NCBI GenBank assembly: GCA_001600875.1
Contig: BCLD01000009.1
Span: forward strand, 480,218 to 544,217
Direction of reading: 5' to 3'
Length of the DNA stretch: 64,000 nt
Origin: Solicoccozyma terricola
Lineage: Eukaryota; Basidiomycota; Tremellomycetes; Filobasidiales; Piskurozymaceae
Shown: positions 21,921 to 34,325 of the stretch, piece after piece
Position numbering within the stretch: the stretch's first letter is position 1
Layout of the letters: each line of letters opens with the position of its first letter
The notes under the pieces: generated by a model
The model's input: only the letters and a program-made list of their open reading frames with translations
What the model was told of the DNA's origin: nothing
The model's database searches: none
Made by a program: the position numbers and the translations under genes

Positions 21921-24900
21921 TCAGCCACCACCCGCCTCGTCGTCGCTCTCGTGGTCCTCATCCATCGGAACAGCACCGCCACCGTTCTCCTCTGCACCTT
22001 CTTCTTCGTCCGAGTCCGAGTCCGAGTCGGACAAGTCGGCAAGCGCTTGGTTGCGGGACCATTCTTGAGCGGCTTGGAAGAACTTGAATGATGCCGGATT
22101 GGCTTCTCGCTCGTCGTCGGGGAAAACCATGTCCCAGTCTGTGCGAGGGTGGTGAGGCGGTGAGAATGTTTACTATCATCGTGGAAGACTGTGTATGCCG
22201 AGATGCTCTCACATTCTTCCAGACCCTGTCCTTCTGGGGCTTGTCGCCACTTTTTCATCACAGACGGCATCTTCTCCTCCACCTTTGCCATAGCGTCCGC
22301 AGTTCCATGAGTCTCCTCGAAAGACTTCCATGCTTCGAGAAGCACAACACGCTGTCCGTATGGGTTTATATCAGTTTTCTAATTCCCAGAATGCACAGAT
22401 GATGAGTTGAAACTCACGTCCTCTTTTTCCCCACGCTCCTTGAGATCCTTGTACCCTCTCTCGAATACCGCTCGTGCAAGTTCTGGATTCCCGTTGTCCT
22501 GCTCCTCCACAGGCTCCTCTTCTTCCTCGTCGTCGCCACCCAGCTTGGAGGCTTCCATGAGCGCGTAAGAGATGTAGACCTGCACGATATAAGACGATGT
22601 CATGGGTCATTTGAGGATAATTCAGGTGACGAGCGGCCAAACTCACCTTGACATGGCCAGTTTTCTCCAATAATCGCTCGTACAAATGTCGTGTCCGCTC
22701 TCTTTCTCCCTGCTCCGCTTCGAAATCGATATATGCCTTCCATACCAATTCCGGCATATCCAGCGCTTGCTTTACTGCCAACTCAAAGATCGCTCGTACT
22801 CGTTCAAAGTCTTGAATCATGCTTTCGAATGTAGTCCAAGTGATCCATGCTTGACTCAAGCTTGGGTCATACTGTAGGTTGCCCATGCCGTGTTAGCTCG
22901 CGTAAAACACAGGGTGTTGATTCCCCAAAACTCACTTCGAGATACTTCTGATACAACGTTCTGGCTCGGTCAAACTCTCGCAATGACATCTCCATCTCAA
23001 TGTATTGGGAGAAAATCCGGGCTTTGGGACATATGCCGATGGCAGCTCCCATGATCTTGCGCGCAGCATTCAGGTCATGTCGGCGGATCTCGAAAGATGC
23101 ATAGGCGTACCAGAGCTGATGATGTAGGATACGTCAGTTGTCAGGACCGGGGGCAGGTATAGCACGAAAACACACTTTTGCAAAGGTGAAGGTCTTGTGA
23201 GGCACTAGCTTGATGGCAGCTTTGTAGACATCTCGCACTCGGGCATAGTCTTGAGTGTCCAATTCCTCAAAGACAGCGTATTGCAGCCAGACTGTGTTGA
23301 AACGAGCTGCAATCAGTGTCTAGATCAAATGTGTCGCGGAATTGGTCACTAGACGTACGATACTGCGGATCGAATTAAGCAGGTCAGAATTAAATAAAGT
23401 TCTTCGAACAACGTCGGACAGTACTCACGATATATCTCCGCCAAAACCTCTTTTCGCTCGATGGTGGCACGTTGGCCACCGCCCGCTCATACGTCTCACG
23501 CACCCTGTCCGGTGGAGTATCCTGACCATCCTCCTTGTCCGATCGATAAGCATCTTCCTCTAAACGAGCAAGGGAAAACCAAGCATCATAATTCGTGGGG
23601 TTATACGCTAATTCCTCTTCGTATTGGATACGACGCTTGCCAAGTACGGTGGATTCGACGCCGGCACGATCACCATCTGGAGATAGATCATGGTGGACAG
23701 TTCAGCTGATCTGGACAACTACGCATTGCCAATATGTGCACTCACGTTGTTTCTCAAATTTAGTATAGGCAGTGTATACTAATCAATGCGACAGAATGTT
23801 AGTATTCGCATGGCTTTGATGACCGTCGGACACCTACAATTGGCGGATTTTGATCTCGGCAATCGAGCCAACGCGAACTGTATGGTATAGACTGAATGAG
23901 GACACGGTCGAATCGAGACTGCTATATCCAACATACCTTGTAAATCACCCGCGCCCTGTCATACTCCTTCATTCTGGTCTCCATCCTCGCAAATGCACCA
24001 AAAACAGCCTGAGCCTTATCGACCTCGTCTTCCTCATCACCGAAGAACTCAAGCGCCGTCTGGAAGACCTCTCGAGCTTTATCCACGCGTCCACGATCCT
24101 CTTCGAATTTGGACCATGCCACCCAGTTCTTGGGCGAGGGACGAACACCGATCCATCGTTCGTAGATTGCGGAAGCACGATCAAATTCATGGTATCGTTC
24201 TTCGAGTTTGATGTACGCTTGCCATGCCTGGGCAGTGTTCCGAGATCAAAACAATGGGTCAGTGATGCATGCGAAGCATTCAGACGTGGTCGAACTCACT
24301 TTGTCATCCGGTTCCCACGACATCCACCTCTCAAATACTTGCCGACTTCCAGATATGTTCAATAGGAGCTCCTCAAGGAAGACGTACTTGTACCAGAGCT
24401 GATCGATGATGTATTAGTCAACGTCAGTGACAACGTAAATGATGAGAAGGTGGTACCAAACCATACGTACGATATCCACTCGTGGTAGCAGCGTTACCGC
24501 TCTATCGAACACATTTCGAGCATGTTGCACATTCCTCGCTTTTAGTTCCTACAGAGCGTTAACACGGCTTGTCAGCATCTGCTAGCTGCCTTCCCTATGC
24601 GAACTACTCACACATTCAGAATATTTAAGCTGAATGGCATGGATAAGAGAAGAGGTGAATTGTCGTCGCTGGTACCATTCCATTCAAGCCAAACGTACCC
24701 AGATCTCCACAGCTCGATGATCCACGTCCAACGCTCTTTCAAAGACCGACCGTGCTCTGTAAGATCATTGCCTTGTCAATTATTTTGCCATGAAAAAGCT
24801 TCCAAGGGGACAACCTCTCCTCTCCTCACCTCTCATATTCATTTTGACTCGCTTCCCATAGCGCATACTTTAACCACTCTGCATTCCCGCATTCCCCAAT

Positions 24901-25289
24901 AGTCAGCCTCCTCGATTCAGTGACTCCTGCGTTCCCTGCACACACCCTTGATAGCTGTTCTGCTATATCTTATACGATCCTCAAACTCCTTCCTCTTCCT
25001 ACCACGATACTCATTGAGCTCTTCAAAATCAGTGATCTTCTGCTTGGGCGCTTTGAATGGTGCTTCTTGTCTTTCTTGAGCCTGTACATCCAAAGAATCA
25101 GATGGTAGCCCTGCTTGATCATACGGTTGATGCTCACCTCTCTTAACAATTGCTCGGCGGTGATCTGCAGGAAAATGTGACCATGTCGAAAATCAGCTGA
25201 TGCGAGGGGACCTGATTCCACCGTCGAAAACAAACCTGAATCGCGGCCGGCGCCCTGTTCTTGACTCTTGGAGCACGATCAGTCGACAT
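21921..25289 (-). CDS. CLF1: Pre-mRNA splicing factor Clf1 / crooked-neck
   Basis: HAT-repeat scaffold of the NineTeen complex, needed for spliceosome activation. About fourteen small exons, one of only 18 nt (LKYSEC). The N-terminus reads [17 protein letters not shown] then [19 protein letters not shown], the conserved Clf1 opening; FEDRIR and [12 protein letters not shown] start the first HAT repeat. Successive HAT units include [53 protein letters not shown] and [11 protein letters not shown]. The tail is acidic ([16 protein letters not shown], then [13 protein letters not shown]). It lies head to tail with SOF1 upstream and STE23 downstream; the 3' end is about 180 nt from the STE23 start. 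Confidence 0.94.
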
Positions 25290-25618
25290 CTTGGCCCGTT
25301 GTATTCGACCTTGCCAGATGGTAGAGACTTGTGACGAGTTCAACGTCTTCGCGACCGTCAACACCTTACTCGGGGATCGACCCCATGCGGGACTGAGACA
25401 GAGGGGAGGGGGGTGTGTGCCATGCCAGACTCAAGCCGCTGCCAATTGCTGCAGTCGAGTTCAATAGCATTACAGTAGCGGAGATCGATACAAGTAGCAT
25501 GTACAGAGTGGCCAGTGCAGTCAGAGGTCGTACAGGGACTGACAGAGAATCCACTACATGATTCGAAGTGAAGAAAAAATCGATGGATGACGAGTTGTGA
25601 TGCAACAAACCAGACTGA
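25290..25618. other. Intergenic between SOF1 end and CLF1 start
   Basis: About 330 nt holding the SOF1 3' UTR and CLF1 promoter; nothing else recognised. Confidence 0.5.
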
Positions 25619-28019
25619 CTACCGTTGCTCCGCCACCAAAATCTCTGTTCGCCGCAAAGGTTCTACATGTCAGCTTGTGTTGTTCCCACAAACCAAAAGC
25701 TGCAACCACTCACTCTTCCTCTCTGCCTTGGGCTTGTGTTCTCCCTCCTTGGTATGGCGTCTCCGATTGTCTTCCTTGAGTTTTCGCGCGTCCAGCATTG
25801 TCTTCTTGAGTTGAGTGGCGTTGTGGATCGATGAAGGAAGTCGACGACGTCTAAAATAAACAACGGTGGACATCAGACCGAGATCTTACCAAAAAGGGAA
25901 GGAGGGAAAGAACCCACTTCTCGATTGAACTGACACCCTTCTCTCCTCCCCACTTTTCTCTCAACTTCTTTCGGTACTCGATACTTGCTCTCTCTCGAGT
26001 ATCGACGGGTCCAAGTTTAGCTGAGGCATTTGCCTTCCATATCCTGAGGAGTAGAAACATATTATCATAAACAACTTATTGTTATTTTGAGAACGACACT
26101 CGGACTCCATACTCACCGAACATTTCCATCATCAGACGCGCTAAGAATGAAGTCCGCCGTGGCAGTATACGTGGTATCAAAGACTCTGAAGGTATGTTTA
26201 TGGAGAATCAGCTCCACTTTTACTCCTACTCAAGATCACCGAACACCCACCTCTGCATCCGCTTGGTATGATAAATATCCCTAGACTTTCCCTCGTCCCT
26301 ATTCCATATCCGTACTGTTCGATCATATGATCCAGACACGAATTCCTCTCCAGTCGGGCCTGATGAGAGGCGGCCAAAGATTATATCAGCTGGTAGCCCT
26401 GTCGTATCGATGGTTGCTCAAAGTGACTCACTCCAATCACATCCCATGACCGCTGCGACATGACCTTTGTACACCTGCGTAGGCGACTCAAGACGACGAA
26501 TATCAAACGTGTACAGATTATGATCTTCAGACGCAAGTAGAAGAACGGTCGGTAGAGTGGGACACCATGACAGTGCGTTCGATTTCATCTATGTTGAAGA
26601 GAACGGGTAAGATTTTGCTCTTCGATATAATCATCAGAAGGATTTCAGATCACTCACAGTCATCACTATCCTCCTTTCAGCCTTTCCAGTCCTGATGTCA
26701 TATAGACACATGGTTCGATCTCCACCCACACTCGCCAATACGTTCGTCTCAGACTGATTGAACTTGACAGACGTCACAGTTTCCATCGATGAACCGAAAG
26801 CCAAGGTGGACAATGGTGCGGATCTGTGAGTGATGTTTCATTAGCAAGAGATTCGAGTGCAAGACTTTGGGAGGAAGGAGGTTAACTCGCTTGGTTTCGT
26901 CCCAGATTTGCACGGTGTTGGAGGCGGTTGCGAAGACGGCGTCGTTGCGGTGATGATCAATGCCACTGGAAACAGGGTGTGAAAGCATGATAAGACGAAA
27001 ACCCCGTCGAGATTCCTTCTCCGGTTTCGTACTCACTTGAACCCATTCTTTCCCTGGAAAGTCATTACAGGCTGCACAAAGTGATGTATGCAAAATCAGC
27101 AAATCATGCAAACTTCCCTAATTGGAGCCTCCAAAAGTGCGCACCTCGATTTTCTCGCCCATCTTTCTCCTCTTCGCGTCATCGATTGCCATTCCGCCAC
27201 CTTCTTCCTCTTCATACCCATCATCTAAATCCCTCTGTTCATCATCCAACATCCCACTCAGCCCTTTCTCTCCCTTCTCCGCAAAAGCATTCCCTTCCAA
27301 TCTCTCATCATCTTCATCATCAGTTCCATCATTATGCGTATTCCGTGAAAGATGTCCAGCAATGACGGATGATTTCCAGATTTTCACAGTCATATCCATT
27401 TGACCACATGAGATTAGACGCCGATTGGTGTCTTTTGATGCTGACGACCAGCAGAGACCACCGACCATGCCTTGATGGGCATTAGGAAGCTTGAGTACTG
27501 GTCGACGGAGGTTAAGAGAGTGTATGACAATCTCTGCGGGGGGCGACGAAAGAACGGGTCAGCTGTATGCTGCGAATGCTGAATGTGATATCAGTATAAA
27601 CTAACCTCCATCGCCACCACCACCAGCAACAATGCCAACCCTTCTCGGATCCTTCGCCAAGCAATACACTCCATCCTGATGTCCTTCCAGTGCATCTATA
27701 AACGGCTTTGAGAACATCCTGTCCATCTTAGCTGCGGTAACGGCTCGAGTGTATTCGCGAGCTTTAGCGAATGGATGAAGAGCTGGATCTAGGTTACGCT
27801 GTGTTGGATGTGGTGATGAAGACCTGTTGGAGGAGGGGCAAAAGGTCGATAAGCAGCTGTAATATCACATCCATAACCGTTTTGATATTACTTACGACCC
27901 TGGAAGGTGGTCGTCCAAGGACCTAGTTATTACCTTGACCTTCTGTTGAACACAAGGGGTGAGGTAGAGCGTCAGATAGAGAGATAGAGTGGTCAGCGCC
28001 TGTTCCAGGGACTTGCCAT
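25619..28019 (-). CDS. SOF1: WD40 ribosome-biogenesis factor Sof1 (DCAF13)
   Basis: Nucleolar SSU-processome protein bound to U3 snoRNP for 18S maturation. Conserved elements in order: KVKVITRSLDDHLPGS, RNLDPALHPFAKAREY, SKPFIDALEGHQDGVYCLAK, WD repeats with DMTVKIWK, TVQIWDE, GSYDRTVRIWN and DDGNVRIWKANAS, then the Sof1-specific C-terminus YRKKLREKWG, MLDARKLKEDNRRRHT and KPKAERK. An acidic insertion (GTDDEDDE, then GGYEEEEGGG-like) sits between two WD repeats. To obtain the family N-terminus (Met-Lys-Val-Lys) the start codon at 28017-28019 must be followed at once by an intron with a GC donor (27943-28016). It is divergent from the SUZ gene. Confidence 0.92.
27943..28016 (-). other. GC-AG intron immediately after the SOF1 ATG
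   Basis: Minus strand reads ATG then GCAAGT (the consensus GC donor) and ends TTCAACAG before AAGGTCAAGG. It contains CTGAC branch-point-like sequences. Splicing yields Met-Lys-Val-Lys-Val-Ile; unspliced, the ATG meets a stop after eight codons. Confidence 0.72.
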
Positions 28020-28356
28020 TATCGCTTATACTCTGGTATGTCCAGTGTGAGGTGTCCGTGAGCTGTGTAGGAATAGGCCGAGGTTCGGTAGAGACAGTCA
28101 GACTCTAGCTCGATACCATGAGCAGCTTCGCTCAACATTTTTGAATACTGAGCCAGGAATTACACGTCACTTCTCACTTCTTGAGATATCCCGCCCGCTA
28201 TCCCCCGCTCGACACCATCCACATCCACCTCGCTTCAGCTACATCATATAACAGCGAATCAGCACACCAACGGATGCACCACCTCCAGGTCATTTCCGGT
28301 GTCATCTCTGCATCCTCAGATCCAAGACCCGTTGCTGCTCAAACTCACATATCCAC
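28020..28356. other. Divergent promoter region SOF1 / SUZ gene
   Basis: About 340 nt between two outward-facing start codons, pyrimidine-rich toward the SUZ gene; no gene seen. Probably serves both promoters. Confidence 0.55.
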
Positions 28357-29618
28357 ATGAGCAATGATCAGTCTGCCATGAACACCAATCCTGTCAAGGA
28401 ATCCGACGAGGATGATTGGGAGACGGTGAGAGACTCGAAGCAATGTCTTCACCTCTACTTCATCACCTAACAATTATTCATTTCTCTACTATAGGCGGAT
28501 TTTTCGACGTTCCAGGAGTCATCCAAAGGCATGAAGAAGATCAAGGCGCAAGATCGTAACCTGCGACCATCCGCTCCGTCATTCCTTCCGAGACCTTTCA
28601 TCAGTAAGACTCCTCAATTATGGGAACCAGAGACCGGGAGATTAGGCAACGGGGTGACATCAAACTATGAGAACCAGCAATCGAATGAGGACAAGAAGAA
28701 GGTCACGATATTACCTTCGAGAAGATCTCAGAGATCTGGCGGTACGCAAGCAGATGATGATGATGATGATGCATGGAGTCGTTCAGCTCCGCCGGCGATG
28801 TCCAATAGGCAACTATGGCAGGCTGCGTGAGTTTCTCAACCGAATGCGAAATATCAATATAAACCCTGACGCCCGTTCCTTCACTCTCGCTCACCTTTAG
28901 CAATACGCCTGCTCCTTTCATTCCTCCACTCGCTTCGAACCTTCCACCGATTGCTCCGACCACCAGCGGAAACATGCGCATCCTTCGACGGCCATCACCT
29001 TCTTCAGCGCCCGCTTCTGGAGCTTCCACTCCAATAGGTGGCTCTAAACCAATCAAAACACTTTCGGAGCGCGAGGAGGAGTATCGTCGCGCGCGAGAGC
29101 GAATCTTCGCAGAGGACAAGGCGAAGGAGGAAAAAGCAAGAGAGGATGAAAGCGCGAGGGAGAAACCCAGGGATGAGGTCGATGAGGTTATTCGAGCAGC
29201 AGAAGCGATGGTTCTGGCTGGAGAGAATGAAACCGACGGCTCAAAGGGAGAATATGGTGGTGTTTCCAGGAACAGGGGCAGAGGGAAGGGCAAGCAGACG
29301 TTACAAGACGATGATTTTGAAACGAGAGTCGACCTCGCTATCAAGAGGAGCACTTCAGTTGAGGCGACGTACTCTGCGATGATGCAGTACGGTATCCCTT
29401 CGCCCTACGTGCCAACAGCAGGCTCTGGTTGGCTTCCTTCGAGATCCCGTTCCGGTACGACATCGCCGATAGGGCCTGGCGGCTTCAACGACCCAATGCC
29501 CATACGGACCGCAAGTGAAGCTGGAATTCTTAGACAGCCTCGTGGACCGGCGGCAGCTGGCGAAGGGCCGGGCTTTGGAGGGCTGAGAAACGGGCCTACC
29601 CCTGGTGCTACGAGGTGA
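28357..29618 (+). CDS. SUZ-domain protein (SZRD1-like)
   Basis: Exons 28357-28425, 28495-28826 and 28901-29618 join in phase to 372 residues. The opening is acidic (ESDEDDWETADF). The central block MRILRRPSPSS, PIKTLSEREEEYRRARERIF matches the SUZ domain, an RNA-associated conserved motif in eukaryotic mRNA-regulating proteins. Charged helix (EDKAKEEKAREDES) and Gly/Pro/Arg-rich C-terminus with RGRGKGKQ and SGWLPSRSRSGTTSP follow. The domain suggests mRNA-linked function in cytoplasm; nothing more specific can be said. Confidence 0.82.
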
Positions 29619-29886
29619 TTTAGGCAGGGCTACGTGTTGCTAGAGGTTGTTTCGTCACCGACATGTATTTTATTCATTGAAATAATTCTATTTCAAAGTG
29701 ATGTGTGTAAAGCGATCATACGATAAAAGTATACAAACGAACGAGGTTGGACAGACTAAATAACAATGATACCGTACAACTGCGCCATGATGTGAATGCC
29801 CATGCGCATATCACTAAAACCCGAAAAAAAATAAAAGAGTGAAGGAGAGGGAGAAAGCCGTTTTGTAACAATGATTGTCCGGACCC

Positions 29887-31611
29887 TTAGGCCTTCGTCT
29901 GAACATTCCAAGTGTTCCTAGTTCGCCAATTGACTCCTGTCTTGGCGTTGCTCGTTTTGCTTGAAGGTTTGTATTGGACGAGAATGGAAGGATGCGTTGG
30001 GGACTCGTCTTGTTCCATTTCTTCGTCCGCATCGACAACCTTGACTTGCTCGTATGAGCGCCCGTAGCCAAGCTGCTTGTCGTCGTTGCCCCCGGAGGGA
30101 GATTCGGGTGGGGTAAGGACGAGCTCGACTTCGGTCTCGCTGTCCGTGTCGTCGCAGCTCGGAACGAGGGAGGGAATGGCTGTGCAGGCCGATCGAGGAT
30201 TGATGTCCTTCTCCTCATCGCTGTCCGCGCTCAAGTAGTCTCTAGAGACATCGGACATTGAGTCGTCTGCAATAGAGCCTTCGTTGTCGGAGATCGCTTC
30301 CATAGCTGAGTGGGCAGGTGCTGCATCTTGGTTGAGTGAGGACGAGAAGCGGAGAGTGCTGCGTCGAATAGGCGAGAAGACGGCTCCACCAACGGCAATA
30401 CCGGAAGAGGTCGATAGCTCAGTGTTGCTGGCAGCTCGGCGCATCGACCTCTCCAGTAATCGGCTCGATTCCATTCCCTCCAGCCACTTGCGTCGACCGT
30501 CCTCGCGTTCGACGTGGGAGAAAAGTTTCTTGAGCGATGAGAGGCGAGACGCGAGGACAGCGAGCTTTGAAACGAGGGAGGCGTACGCCGGGCGTTGAGA
30601 TGGTAGCACAGACGACGAAACCGGCAACGAAGAGAGATGAGCGAGGGGCGAAAGGGTCGAAGATTCGCGGCTGTTCCAAACCGAGGTCACAGGCGTGGTT
30701 GGAGTAGACATGTCATCATCCGAGCTTGAAGAAGATGAGCCGAGGGAAGGAGAAGAGTCTCCAAAGGCTGACGACGATCGACCGAGATAGGACGAACCAC
30801 TAATTGTCGGAATATGGTTGGGCGTCGCATATCGGTGTCCGGAGGCTTCGAGAAGCTGCTCGATCTCGTTCTTGGTAGCCTCCCACTCGGATCGCTTCAT
30901 CGATGCCTCGCTTTGCACGGTCCAAAGTAAGAAACTGCTTGGGAGGACTTCTTTGAGGGCTGGGAGGACATGGCGGCGATAAGCGTCGACGAGAACCGAT
31001 CGTGCTTGACGACGGTGGAGACGTGATGTGTTTACTGTAGCCGCCGGGCGGGGAGCTACAGGAACTGTTGGTTGAGGTCCGGTGTTGAGGAGCGGCGAGA
31101 GGAGGGTGAGGAGGAGACCGGATGTGATGCGCTTTGACGAGCCTCCTTGAGGGTCTTCCACTGGTAGTGGCTCAAGGAGAGGTCGAGTTGGAGGAGCGAA
31201 TGAAAGCTGAACATGCTCAATCACCCTATGCAGCATGTTCAAACATGGTCGAGTGATCAGCAATGCGACCGATGATCCATCAATCAGGTGGGCGGTGATC
31301 TGAGAGGTCTGGATGCAGAAGGTAACCTCGTCGACGATGCCAGAGATCCATGAGGCTTTATCGCCGAGCAGTGGGTTGGCACAGACGACATCCTCTTGCG
31401 AGCAGAGCGAGCGATGGAGGGTGAGCGCATGGGGAAGTGGCAGGCCCTTGCAGCTGATGTGTTGCATACGACTGTCAGTAATCTGACGCTGCGGGCTTTG
31501 GAAAACGCCACCAACTTACGTGTATGGGTTGAGTGAGAGGGGTAGGGTGAAGAGAATAGTGGCAGGACAAGGATTGGATGGGGTAGGACGAGGAAGTAGA
31601 CGGAGCAACAT
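29887..31611 (-). CDS. Unrecognised conserved-looking protein, Ser-rich with acidic C-terminus
   Basis: Two exons: a short first one (31611 to about 31521, LLRLLPRPTPSNPCPATILF) and a long second exon, giving about 530 residues. I do not recognise the family. The N-terminal third has alternating hydrophobic segments (WISGIVDEVTFCIQTSQITAHLIDG, LITRPCLNMLHRVIEHVQL) suggesting a folded alpha/beta or helical domain; a helical region with LVDAYRRHVLPALKEVLPSS follows; the middle is Ser-rich; the C-terminus is acidic (SDNEGSIADDSMSD, DTDSETEVELVLTPPESP). No signal peptide or clear membrane span. Codon use and intron style match the neighbours, so it is likely real. Confidence 0.72.
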
Positions 31612-34325
31612 GGTTGCTAATGAAAGGGGGGAATGAGTGAAAGAGTTCAACTGATAGAATCTACATCGGATAATATGTTGTTATGGGTTGGTTATTCGTA
31701 GACGAGGAAGGAGGCGTCACCATTACTCACCCGGGAATGTCCTTGCGGCTTATCTCCCACGGTAGTACCACTGTATGTCGAGCAGCCGTTGATTCCAGGA
31801 ACGAGGCTTGATGATTGGTAACGACGTGCGAACTGAGGAGTCAGATAATGAGTTGATGATACTCGAAGACGACGAAAGACTGAAGAGAGGTGAGAAATGG
31901 TGGGGAGTAGGGGAAAAAAAAGACATCGTCTACCCGCAAGTCTTGTCCCTATATACTAGTCGACAGAGATACGATCGAGCCTCAAAAATTCCAACAGAGA
32001 CATTTCTTTCTTCAGACCGTTGTGCCCGGGGGCCAGCAATCATCCATTGTGAGGTCTTTTTCCGTGCAGCTGGAGCTGACAAGAAGACAACGCATCTGCC
32101 AGGTCTCAAAGCTGTCCGCAGGCCGCTCCCGGCCTCTGTCGAGGTAGGCAGTTGACAGTGGTGCGCGAGACAACCGGGAGACGCAATGTCTGACAAGACG
32201 CCACGCAATAAATGATGATCAAACCAAAAAAAAAAGGACTTTGTCGCGTCTCGCTCGAGTCGGGAGCAGAAAAACTCACCCCCGGTAGAAGGCACCGGCC
32301 CTGCGACAAGGGACGATGAGATTCAACCGGTCAGGTCCCGCCCCGACAAGTAATGTGAACTCTGGCCGAAACGTGTCTCGCTTGTGTCGCACATGAGCAA
32401 ATACAAGCTCCTATTCAACTGAGACCTTTCCAGACACACCCGCCGAATCTGTACATTGCGCTGCTCCGCCGCCTAATTGCAGGTTTTATGCGGTCTCGCT
32501 GTACGGTTTGCGGTCATGCCACTTTAATTGAGACTTCACGACGATCGATTGGCAGAAACCTGTCAATCCGCGTATCTACCGGTAATTAGGCCCCCGAAAC
32601 ACAAATTGGCAGACGGAAAGGAAAAGAAGTAAAACTTTAGGTCCCCACCCATCCGAACCATTCTCCTGCAATAGTGTTTTGATCGACAGTGCATTGCAGC
32701 CATCCCAAAAAAAGAAAAGCCATGACGAACAAGGTCCATCCCAGCTCCATTGTTACCCGCCATCAGGTGGGCGCCGCCCATATTATCAAAAAGTCCTTGC
32801 CAAGAGTCCGGTCTCGCCGCGAACACCATCACTCAACCGACGACTCTCAAAGAGGGAGAGGGGAGGGAGGGGAGGGAGGGAGAGGAATGAGCATTGTAAG
32901 CACTCACCCGTTTTTTACTTTCCTTTCTTCCTTTTCTCTTCTACTTTCGGTATGTATCCGTTGCACGTATCGGATCGGGTTGATCGTTATTGAACGGGAG
33001 AGGAAAAAAAAAAAAAAAAGGAAAAGGAAAAACACTTGGAGAAGTGCGATATGTTATAACCGCTGGAAAAGGGTTATGTTTCTGAGTTGTGTAGGTAGGT
33101 CTCGGATGATGGAGAATGAAAGTATCGGAAGTGTCGAATTGCCGGAGTGTCAGAGTGAACGGAGAATACGTGATCACTCGTCGTTGTGTTTCGATGTTAC
33201 TCTAAATCGCCGTTGGGATTCGGGATACCCTAGAGGCAGATGGAAAGAAATGGTTTGATCCGATATATCAGAGGATGTTGATGAGTGGTTTCGTAGAATC
33301 AGAAGAAGAGAAGGAACAAAACGAGGATGAGTGAGCCTCATCATCAAAATTGCACCTAGATGGGTTTTATGTGGATGAAAACTGAAATCCCCCTCACCTT
33401 ACGATCTTGCTGAGTTCGGTGGTTGACCAAGGTGATTCTACTCTGAGATTCTCAATTGATGAGAGAGTGTATTCGCAGGTAATCAAGTAAACGGGGTGAT
33501 GCTGGATGTCTAGCTGACGGTATATATGATTTCTCTGGCAATCACTTCCCCCGCCGCCCCAACGGAGTATGGTCCATATCCGTCCATTCAAAAACACGTC
33601 TGGGCTGAAAAATGCAAAGGGACCCGGCGTTTCTCCTATCGGGGCCGGGGCGGTCACATCAACGAGAATATATTCTGGGGGGTTGGCAGTACGGGCGATC
33701 ATGGGTATCACTCCGAACCCCTGAAACGGACGTCGGAGGGCTACCTTCTGCGGCGTGTTGGCACCTATCCTCACCCTCGTATGAGATCAGCATGTAGCAG
33801 CCCCTAGATGAGGAACTTCTTCGGTCCGTTGGCATAAACACGTGTGGATGGGGCCGGGGGGCGGGGCCGGGGCATAAATCGGACATACAGTTTGGGTATG
33901 CATGTGTATGCACTCATTCCATCGGTCGGGATTCTTTCTTCCAGACGTTACATTCCGGTCTTCTTGACTGAATCCGCTGAAACGCGTCCTGCGTGTCCAG
34001 CATGGACAACTAAATGTTTACGGTAAAAAAAAAATCCCCCGACCCGATTTTGACGGATGAGAGGGACCACACTATGCAAACCGGGATGCAAGTCATCACC
34101 CGTCACGACTGCGATAACGGGACGGAAGGGACGGGTGGCGTGGGAAGAAATGCCGCTAATTACGTGAGCAAGAATTGGGGTGTTCACATGGTGATTCACC
34201 CGGGAGGTGTTGATTTTTGAATACCCAGTCGAGCACCGGGGGGTTCCCATGTGTGAATTTCCTCAGTATTCGATTTCTTGTACAATATATCACTGGCTTT
34301 CTTGGTTGAAAAAAAAGGAAAAATA
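31612..34325. other. Gene-poor 2.7-kb interval
   Basis: No recognisable gene on either strand. It contains a purine tract (about 32850-32890), an A-run (about 33005-33019) and G/C blocks with the motif GGGGCCGGGG (about 33641-33653 and 33850-33875). An open frame of 126 codons on the minus strand (33774-33394) resembles nothing I know. It should hold the promoter of the gene ending at 29887 and the 3' UTR of the TB2/DP1 gene. No transposon ends or long terminal repeats seen. Confidence 0.55.

Noticed and set aside
33394..33774. 126-codon minus-strand frame in the gene-poor interval
   Set aside because: Looks mildly protein-like but matches no family I know, has no intron context and sits in G/C-skewed sequence; kept only as a note.
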